Of a stretch of 64,000 nucleotides of DNA, positions 9,361 to 15,315 are shown piece after piece (the stretch's first letter is position 1; each line of letters opens with the position of its first letter). The notes under the pieces were generated by a model. That model did no database searches. It was not told where the DNA came from and was given only the letters and a program-made list of their open reading frames with translations. Origin of the DNA: Fibrobacter sp. UWB16 (GTDB lineage: Bacteria; Fibrobacterota; Fibrobacteria; Fibrobacterales; Fibrobacteraceae); contig NZ_OCMS01000003.1 in assembly GCF_900215325.1 (NCBI RefSeq), positions 248,001-312,000 of the forward strand. The letters run 5' to 3'. A program made the position numbers and the translations under genes.

Positions 9361-9626
9361 TGCCGTCAGAACACTTTAAATGCGATTGCTGTGGCCTATG
9401 CTGCCGTTCCCTGAAAAAAGTTCCCGCCCTAGCGGACTTTGACAGGGGCGACGGTGTTTGTGTTAATCTTGGCGACGACAATTTGTGCAAGGTGTACAAT
9501 AGTCGTCCCGAAATTTGCAATGTTGAATTAATGTACGAACGCTTCTTTTCGAGCTACTGCTCAAAGGAGGAGTTCTATAAGATTAATGAAGAACAATGCA
9601 AGAAAATAAAAGAAGATTTTTTCTGA
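9360..9626 (+). CDS. YkgJ-family cysteine-cluster protein
   Basis: The product has 88 residues and an N-terminal CDCCGLCCRSL cluster with further Cys at about 35, 43, 53, 68 and 80. This is the CxxCxxCC arrangement of the YkgJ/Fli-like family of putative zinc- or iron-chelating proteins. Translation is coupled to the previous gene through TAATG. Its position behind two membrane proteins suggests a metal-sensing, metal-loading or maturation role for that pair; this is inference. Confidence 0.75.
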   Translation: MPSEHFKCDCCGLCCRSLKKVPALADFDRGDGVCVNLGDDNLCKVYNSRPEICNVELMYERFFSSYCSKEEFYKINEEQCKKIKEDFF

Positions 9627-9833
9627 AAAGTCAGAAAGATGAATGGAATGTATTCGTTCTTTTTTTAATATACACTCTCCAACTGTCATAATCTGTCAAT
9701 CGGAACTGTTGCGGATTTTCTAGATTATTTAGCGCGAAAATAATGCGGAGTCTGGAACCGTCAAAAAACGAATGAGCTTTTTTTTGTTAGATTTCGGACT
9801 TGATTACTGTGTCTATCTTTTGAGAGATTGATA

Positions 9834-9887
9834 ATGGCAAAGTGGAATATCATGGACTTGTTCGCTGGCGCGGGAGGGGATCTATAG
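9834..9887 (+). pseudogene. Relic of a C5-cytosine DNA methyltransferase start
   Basis: ATG at 9834 opens MAKWNIMDLFAGAGGDL and then a stop. DLFAGAGG is motif I (SAM binding) of C5-cytosine DNA methyltransferases, found at the extreme N-terminus as here. Only 17 codons remain, joined directly to a cassette-junction terminator. It is a footprint of a lost restriction-modification or orphan methylase gene. The rest of the gene-free stretch 9627-10041 shows only AT-rich DNA and the following terminator. Confidence 0.75.
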
Positions 9888-9893
9888 AAATTC

Positions 9894-9927
9894 AGATCGT
9901 AGCTTAATCGCTGCGGTCTATTTTTTT
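9894..9927 (+). terminator. Degraded terminator of the cassette junction (copy 3)
   Basis: AGATCGTAGC-TTAATC-GCTGCGGTCT with a T-rich tail; same hairpin as at 3622 and 6619 with one changed base. The REP-like repeat that precedes the other two copies is absent here. Confidence 0.7.
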
Positions 9928-10041
9928 GAACAGGTCGATTAATCTTTACTTGTCCTGATGGTCAAGAATAAGCAAAATTGAAATTGGAGGGGGAATGTTG
10001 CAGCCGTACAAATTATATATTATGCGCACAAGGAGGTTTTA

Positions 10042-10948
10042 ATGCATAAACTTTTGTATTTACTTTGTTTGGGATGTGCTTGTCGCTTGTGGAGATGATT
10101 CCAGTTCGTCACCGATTGTGCCGGAATCTTCCAGTTCTGAAATAATTGAGTCTTCGTCTGAGCAGAGCAGCTCTTCTATTCGGAGTTCTTCGGCAACATC
10201 TTCTTCTGTCGAAAGTTCTAGTTCAGCCCCTTATGTCGAGAAACACTTAGCGTGGGATTACCTGAATCCGGCGCTTTCCTACGGTGAGTTTACCGACGAG
10301 CGCGATGGGCACGTGTACAAGTACGTTGAGCTCGATGGCTACATCCGGTTCATGGCCGAAAACCTGAACTATGCGGATTCTGTTGCCAATCCGAATTTGT
10401 TGGGAAGTTCCTGGTGCCCTCTCAACAATCTGGATTCCTGTTCCAAGTATGGACGCTTCTATACTTGGGCGGCAGCCATGAATGTGGATCCCAAATACAA
10501 CTATGAAGAATTTACTGGCAAAAAAGGGATGGCCATGAACGTAGAGTATCAGGGGCTTTGTCCTGATGGATGGTTCATGTATGCCGATAAATGGATTTGG
10601 AGTGAATATGTTTGGCGGCTTCAGCCTGTTGAATACTGTGCTCAGAAAGGCTGGAGGTATGAAGGCTGCACGAACGAGTTGGGCTTTACGGCCTTGCCTG
10701 GCGGCTATTATGAAGATGGCGAGTTTAAGGAAGTTGGCGAAAATTTCTACTACTGGTCTGTACAGGGCGGAGGCAAGGACACGGGAGGACGTGGCTCCCT
10801 ATATTCAAAGTCAGGTGATTACGGCATTGATTTCGGCAGGAACATCAATTTTATGGTGGAGAAGACCGTAGGCGCGGCTGTTCGCTGCTACCAGACGATT
10901 CCCCAGGATCCGTGCGCCGAGCCGGATAATCCCTATTGCGAGGAATAG
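10042..10948 (+). pseudogene. FISUMP-domain lipoprotein, frameshifted in the signal peptide
   Basis: A strong site (AAGGAGG) precedes ATG 10042, which opens MHKLLYLLCLG, a lipoprotein signal start. It then runs out of frame with the rest, which is open from 10076 (LVACGDD lipobox) to 10948. One base must be removed near 10065-10075 to join them. The mature part has a Ser-rich linker (residues 5-40) and a Fibrobacter major paralogous domain with the landmarks FMAENLNYAD, GRFYTWAAAMN, CPDGWFM, LPGGYY and GAAVRCY. The domain itself is intact, so the break is recent, a phase switch or a sequencing error. Reinitiation at GTG 10076 would give a protein without an export signal. Confidence 0.75.
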
Positions 10949-10993
10949 TAGTTCCGCTGCAGAAAGCTCGATCTCCGTCGTTGAGCCCTAAAT

Positions 10994-11026
10994 CCGGGCA
11001 AGCTCGTGAACATCGTGGTTAAATAG
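10994..11026 (+). pseudogene. Duplicate of the leuS 3' end, copy D
   Basis: This stretch translates as [10 protein letters not shown] plus stop. Bases 10993-11025 are identical to 3522-3554. It forms the distal boundary of the leuS accessory region and is followed by a GTCATGCCCGCC-type repeat (11033-11062). Confidence 0.85.
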
Positions 11027-11032
11027 TTGTTG

Positions 11033-11062
11033 TCATGCCCGCCACCGAGCGGGCACCGCCCT
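11033..11062. repeat. GTCATGCCCGCC-type intergenic repeat
   Basis: TGTCATGCCCGCC followed by GAGCGGGC; inverted relatives lie at 30466-30490 and 62462-62490. Confidence 0.6.
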
Positions 11063-11075
11063 TTAAATATTAGAA

Positions 11076-11110
11076 AAAGCTCTGAAGTCCACCTTCAGGG
11101 CTTTCTTTTT
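11076..11110 (+). terminator. Rho-independent terminator at the end of the leuS accessory region
   Basis: AAAGCTCTGAAG and CTTCAGGGCTTT pair with one T-G wobble around a 5-base loop, followed by CTTTTT. Confidence 0.75.
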
Positions 11111-11166
11111 GCTGTTTTTATATATTTTGTGAAACGGAAAATGATTGTCATCTAATGGAACTTTTT

Positions 11167-12342
11167 ATGGAATGGAACGCCTCGGTCAAGAAACAAATTG
11201 AATCCCGCTTGATGGAAAAGGAAAGATCGCTTGCTGAATATGCCTGCAAGTCTGCGGCTGCGGTTCGCTATCACGAAGCGCAAGAAGATATCCGTCCGAA
11301 CTTTTCCCGCGATGCAGACAAGATTATCCATTCCTATTGCTATAGCCGATACATTGACAAGACTCAGGCGTTTTACCTTGTTGAAAATGACCACATCACG
11401 CACCGAGTGCTGCACGTGCAACTGGTCGCAAAAATTGCAAGGACCATTGGGCGCTTTTTGAATCTGAACGAAGACTTGATTGAGGCGATTTCGCTAGGTC
11501 ACGATGTGGGTCATACGCCTTTTGGACACGATGGCGAAAGGATTGTCTCGAAGTTTTTGCAAGAGCGCGGTGAAGGAATTTTTGAACACAACGTTCAAAG
11601 CTTTAGGCTGTTTCATGACCTTGAAGCGCACGGCAAAGGGCTGAACCTTACCGCACAAGTGCTCGACGGAATCATCTGCCACAACGGCGAAATCCTGAAA
11701 AATGAATACGGCTGCAACCGTAGCAAGACTCCAGAAAAACTGCTGGAAGAATACAGAAACAGCTTAAGCGGAACGCTGAAATCGAAAGAGATGGTCCCGA
11801 TGACATTGGAAGGATGTGTCATGCGAATCTCGGACGTGATTGCGTACGTTGGCCGCGACATCGAAGATGCCATCATCTTGAAACTAGTGAAGCGCGAAGA
11901 CATCCCCCAAGAAATTACGAAAGTTCTCGGTAGCAAAAATAGCGAAATCGTCAACACGCTTATTACAGACCTTGTCAACAATAGTCTAGACAAAGAAACT
12001 CTCGTCTTTTCGCCGGAAGTTTTTGATGCGCTTAATCAGCTGAAAAACTGGAACTACAAAAACATCTATTTGAATCCGAAAAAGTCAACCCAGGATGAAA
12101 AAATCAAGATGATGTTCCGGACTGTCTTGGAAGAATGCCTTGATGAACTCCAGTCTGGCGTGAAAAAGGCGACAGGAATCAATCACTGGTGTGAATCGCT
12201 AGGCGAAAAGTACAAAGAAACGACACCCCTCCCGCGCATTGTCGCCGATTACGTCTCTGGAATGACCGATGACTACCTGATGAACGCCTACAAGGAAATT
12301 GTGATGCCCAAGTCGTTCGGCGTGAGCTTTGGGGAAAAGTAA
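11167..12342 (+). CDS. dgt: Deoxyguanosinetriphosphate triphosphohydrolase (dGTPase-like HD protein)
   Basis: The enzyme hydrolyses dGTP, or other dNTPs, to the nucleoside and triphosphate. The HD-domain metal ligands are clear: H in THRVLHVQLVAKIARTIGR, then the ISLGHDVGHTPFGHDGE signature near residue 110, and a downstream D in RISDVIAYVGRDIEDA. At about 391 residues it belongs to the shorter dGTPase-like group. ATG 11167 has GGAAC upstream; ATG 11155 is the alternative, 4 residues longer. It stands alone downstream of the leuS accessory region and is closed by a terminator at 12358. Confidence 0.9.
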   Translation: MEWNASVKKQIESRLMEKERSLAEYACKSAAAVRYHEAQEDIRPNFSRDADKIIHSYCYSRYIDKTQAFYLVENDHITHRVLHVQLVAKIARTIGRFLNLNEDLIEAISLGHDVGHTPFGHDGERIVSKFLQERGEGIFEHNVQSFRLFHDLEAHGKGLNLTAQVLDGIICHNGEILKNEYGCNRSKTPEKLLEEYRNSLSGTLKSKEMVPMTLEGCVMRISDVIAYVGRDIEDAIILKLVKREDIPQEITKVLGSKNSEIVNTLITDLVNNSLDKETLVFSPEVFDALNQLKNWNYKNIYLNPKKSTQDEKIKMMFRTVLEECLDELQSGVKKATGINHWCESLGEKYKETTPLPRIVADYVSGMTDDYLMNAYKEIVMPKSFGVSFGEK

Positions 12343-12357
12343 TGTGCAAAAAAAATA

Positions 12358-12381
12358 CCCAGCCGGCTTGGCTGGGTTTTT
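12358..12381. terminator. Bidirectional terminator between dgt and the xanthine permease
   Basis: CCCAGCC and GGCTGGG form a 7-bp stem with a 5-base loop. T-runs lie on one side and A-runs on the other, so it can serve both convergent genes. Confidence 0.85.
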
Positions 12382-12401
12382 AATTAAAATTTGTTTAATG
12401 G

Positions 12402-13721
12402 TTATTTCGCTTCTGCTGCTTTTTCTTCCTTGTCCTTAGGCAATACCAAATTCAATACTACGGCGAGGATAAATACCACAGCGACGCAGTTTTCGGCGAA
12501 GATGGTCTGGATAATCTGCGGGAAGATTTTGAACATCTGCGATGCGGATGTGAATCCAAGCCCGGTGCTTAAGGACAAGCTAACGATAATCATGTTGCGT
12601 TGCGAGAAACCGCTTTTCGAAATCATGCCGAATCCTGCGAAGAGGATGGAGCCAAACATCATGATGGTGCAGCCGCCGAGAACGGCTTGCGGGATGGTCG
12701 TGAGGAGGGTCCCTACGGGCGGGAAGAGGCCGCCGAGGAGCATGATGCCTGCGCTTGTTGCGATGGCGAAGCGGTTCACGACGCCAGAGAGCGAGGCGAG
12801 GCCGACGTTCTGGCTGAAGGATGTAATCGGGGTGCAGCCGAAGAGTCCGGAAATGGAGCTAACAAAGCCGTCGCAGCTGATGGCGCCTCCCATTTCGACT
12901 TTGTGGATCTGGCGCTTGAGGGCCCCGCTGCAAAGGGCGCTGGAGTCACCGACGGTTTCCGTGGCGGACACGAGATAGATGGCGATGACGGAGAGGATGG
13001 CGCCCAAGTTAAATTCCGGGGTAAACGGGAGGAACTTGGGGAGTGCGAAAAAGCCGTTGTTTGTGATGCCCGAGAAATCGACCATGCCCATGCAGAGTGC
13101 GAGAATGTAACCGACAATAAGGCCGACGAGCACGGAGAGCGAACGGAGGAATCCCTTGGCGAAAACTTGCGTGAGTAAGCAGGTGAGGAGCGTGACGCTT
13201 CCGACAATCCAGTTCTGTGCAGAGCCGAAGTCAGCGGCTCCTTGGCCGCCTGCGAATGAATTGGCGCCGATGGGCAAAAGCGAGAATCCGATGGAGGTCA
13301 CGACGGTGGCCGCGACGATGTGCGGGATGAGCTTGAGCCAGTATTTGGCGCAGAGGCCGAGAAGTCCTTCGACAATACCGCCAACGATGACGGCGCCCAT
13401 GAGCGTTCCCATGCCTTGCGATACTCCGATGGAAATGGAGACGGAGAGGAATGTGAAACTGATGCCCATGACGATGGGGAGGCGGGAGCCGATTTTCCAG
13501 ACAGGGTAGAGCTGGATGAGCGTGCCGATGCTTGCGATAATCATGCAGTTCTGGATAAGCGAGGCGGTGAGGCCTTTTTCAATCCCGACGACGTTTGCAA
13601 GGATGATGATCGGCGTAATGTTACTTACGAACATGGCGAGCACGTGCTGCAAGCCGAATGGAATTGCCTGTAAAAGCGGAACGCGTCCGTCGAGCTGGTA
13701 GATGTTGTCCGAAGTCTTCAT
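12402..13721 (-). CDS. Xanthine/uracil permease, NCS2 family
   Basis: This is an inner-membrane nucleobase:cation symporter of 439 residues with about 12-14 hydrophobic segments. NCS2 landmarks are the QHVLAMF start, the SATETVGDSSALCSG motif in the middle third, and TSFSQNVGLASLSGV (the QN-G motif) in TM10. It lies 35 bp downstream of xpt on the same strand, the same pairing as xpt-pbuX in Firmicutes, so xanthine is the likely substrate. No symbol is given because pbuX and uraA-type members cannot be separated by eye. Confidence 0.88.
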   Translation of the reverse strand: MKTSDNIYQLDGRVPLLQAIPFGLQHVLAMFVSNITPIIILANVVGIEKGLTASLIQNCMIIASIGTLIQLYPVWKIGSRLPIVMGISFTFLSVSISIGVSQGMGTLMGAVIVGGIVEGLLGLCAKYWLKLIPHIVAATVVTSIGFSLLPIGANSFAGGQGAADFGSAQNWIVGSVTLLTCLLTQVFAKGFLRSLSVLVGLIVGYILALCMGMVDFSGITNNGFFALPKFLPFTPEFNLGAILSVIAIYLVSATETVGDSSALCSGALKRQIHKVEMGGAISCDGFVSSISGLFGCTPITSFSQNVGLASLSGVVNRFAIATSAGIMLLGGLFPPVGTLLTTIPQAVLGGCTIMMFGSILFAGFGMISKSGFSQRNMIIVSLSLSTGLGFTSASQMFKIFPQIIQTIFAENCVAVVFILAVVLNLVLPKDKEEKAAEAK

Positions 13722-13756
13722 GCTTTACCTTGAATGCTTTGCCTGCGGCAATTTAG

Positions 13757-14338
13757 TTACTGTTCGCGGAACTTGATGAATCCAGTTTCGGGGTCCATGC
13801 TATCGACGATGGCGATGGATTCGAGGCGGACGCCTGCGGCGCGGAGCTTTGCTCCACCGGGCTGCATGCCCTTTTCGATGGCGATGCCGACACCGACGAG
13901 TTCGGCGCCTGCTTGTTTCACGAGGTCGATGAGCGCCTTGCTGGCTTCACCGTCGGCGAGGAAATCGTCCACAATGAGAATTTTGTCGGTCGGCTTGAGG
14001 TACGGGCGCGAAACGAAAATGTCGTTGAACTTTTTGTGCGTGAAGGAATATGCCTTGGCAACGTATTTGTCATCGGTGCTGTTGACGGTCTGGCCCTTCT
14101 TGGCGAATACCACGGGCACGTCGTTCAGGTAGGCGATGAATGCCGCGATGGCTATACCGCTTGCCTCGATGGTGAGCACCTTATTGAATTGGACGTCGGC
14201 AAAACGGCGTTTGAACTCTTCGCCGATTTTTTGCATCAGGCGGATGTCAATTTGGTGGTTTAAGAAACTGTCAACTTTAAGGACGTTGCCGGGTTTGACT
14301 ACACCATCGGCAAGGATTTTTTGCTCAAGGAAGTTCAT
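13757..14338 (-). CDS. xpt: Xanthine phosphoribosyltransferase
   Basis: The enzyme converts xanthine and PRPP to XMP for purine salvage. The product has 193 residues. The PRPP-binding loop ILIVDDFLADGEA is at about 123-135, with the ASGIAIAAFIAYLNDVPVVFAKK segment upstream, as in Xpt of B. subtilis. It is the first gene of a two-gene operon with the NCS2 permease. I looked for a purine riboswitch between 14339 and 14460 and did not find its core. Confidence 0.92.
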   Translation of the reverse strand: MNFLEQKILADGVVKPGNVLKVDSFLNHQIDIRLMQKIGEEFKRRFADVQFNKVLTIEASGIAIAAFIAYLNDVPVVFAKKGQTVNSTDDKYVAKAYSFTHKKFNDIFVSRPYLKPTDKILIVDDFLADGEASKALIDLVKQAGAELVGVGIAIEKGMQPGGAKLRAAGVRLESIAIVDSMDPETGFIKFREQ

Positions 14339-14506
14339 GCATGAAATCTAGCAAAAGGCAAATTTTTTGCAAAGACCGCATATTAATAAGGGTATGCCCA
14401 AATTTCCTTAGAAATGGTCAAATTCTCCATATATATGTAAAAGATAAGGATTTACGCCCGTTATAGCGGGGCTTTTGCTAGGGTAATAGTAAAAAAGTAT
14501 AAAAGT

Positions 14507-14554
14507 TTAGCCTTGACTAATTAGCCTTGGCTTACTAATTTTAGTCTTGTCTAA
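14507..14554 (+). promoter_or_regulatory. Tandem DtxR-family operators in front of the feo operon
   Basis: TTAGCCTTGACTAA (14507-14520) and TTAGTCTTGTCTAA (14541-14554) both fit TTAG-N6-CTAA. A looser copy, TTAGCCTTGGCTTACTAA, lies between them (14521-14538). They follow a TATAAA -10-like box at 14498. The half-sites resemble those of DtxR/IdeR boxes, and the first gene behind them encodes a DtxR-family regulator, so autoregulation by Fe(II) is likely. Confidence 0.65.
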
Positions 14555-14593
14555 TAAAATTAGGCGACGTTAACGTTTAAAGGATCATCAAAT

Positions 14594-15028
14594 ATGGAAA
14601 ACAATCACGTAAAGCTCAGCCAGAGCCTCGAAGACTATCTGGAAATGGTGCATATGCTTCGCTTGGCAAACGGGATTGCCCGTGTCAAGGATATTGCCGC
14701 CGCCCTTTCTGTGAAGATGCCTTCTGTGGCAAAAGCGATTCTTGAACTTAAAAAGCTGGGCCTTGTGACTCAGGAACCCTATAGCGGTGTGGAACTCACC
14801 GAAGAAGGGCGTAAGGCGGCTGCCGATGTGCTGAACCGCCATATTCTTTTGAAGGGCTTTTTAATCCGTCTCGGCGTTTCCGAAGCAATTGCAGATAAGG
14901 ACGCCTGCAGCATGGAACATATTCTTTCGGCTGAAACCCTTTCGATAATCGAAGACTTCATGAAAAAAGGAAATGAAGGTGTCGTTGCGAAAAAGGCGAA
15001 TGCATTAAAGGCAAAAAAAGGAAAATAA
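14594..15028 (+). CDS. DtxR/MntR-family metal-dependent transcriptional regulator
   Basis: The product has 144 residues. The N-terminal winged helix-turn-helix reads VKDIAAALSVKMPSVAKAILELKKLGLV (about 31-58). A dimerisation/metal-binding domain follows (LNRHILLKGFLIRLGVSEAIADKDACSMEHILS), with the usual C-x-x-E-H ligands (CSMEH). It lacks the SH3-like third domain, as in MntR-type members, and ends in a Lys/Ala-rich tail. It leads the feoA-feoB operon, so it most likely senses Fe(II) and represses uptake. Confidence 0.88.
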   Translation: MENNHVKLSQSLEDYLEMVHMLRLANGIARVKDIAAALSVKMPSVAKAILELKKLGLVTQEPYSGVELTEEGRKAAADVLNRHILLKGFLIRLGVSEAIADKDACSMEHILSAETLSIIEDFMKKGNEGVVAKKANALKAKKGK

Positions 15029-15030
15029 CA

Positions 15031-15315
15031 ATGGGTTGTAATTGTGGTTGCGGCGGCAAGTCGCAAACTAAAAAATGGGATTTGGAACCGAAATTTTCGG
15101 ATCTCAAGAAGGGCGACAAGGTTGAAATTGTCGGCTACAATGAGGGCGATGCCCGCTACAAGTCCAAGCTTTTGTCGATGGGACTTGTCCGTGGTGTAAC
15201 GCTTGAAGTCTTGCAGATTGCGCCTCTCGGGGATCCGATTGAGGTGAGTGTTTTGTCGTATCGTTTGTCGCTTCGCAGACAAGAAGCGAACGTTCTTAAA
15301 TTGAAGAGGGTCTAA
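15031..15315 (+). CDS. feoA: Ferrous iron transport protein A
   Basis: The product has 94 residues. A Cys-rich leader (MGCNCGCGGKS) precedes the SH3-like FeoA core (LKKGDKVEIVGYN...RYKSKLLSMGLVRGVTLEVLQIAPLGDPIEV). It lies 2 bp after the regulator gene and its stop overlaps the feoB ATG (TAATG). FeoA is a small cytosolic partner needed for FeoB function. The Cys leader is an uncommon addition that could bind a metal. Confidence 0.92.
   Translation: MGCNCGCGGKSQTKKWDLEPKFSDLKKGDKVEIVGYNEGDARYKSKLLSMGLVRGVTLEVLQIAPLGDPIEVSVLSYRLSLRRQEANVLKLKRV

Noticed and set aside
14339-14460. Possible purine riboswitch upstream of xpt
   Set aside because: The strand reads ATATATGGAGAATTTG but lacks the conserved TTTCTACC loop and the matching P1 pairing.
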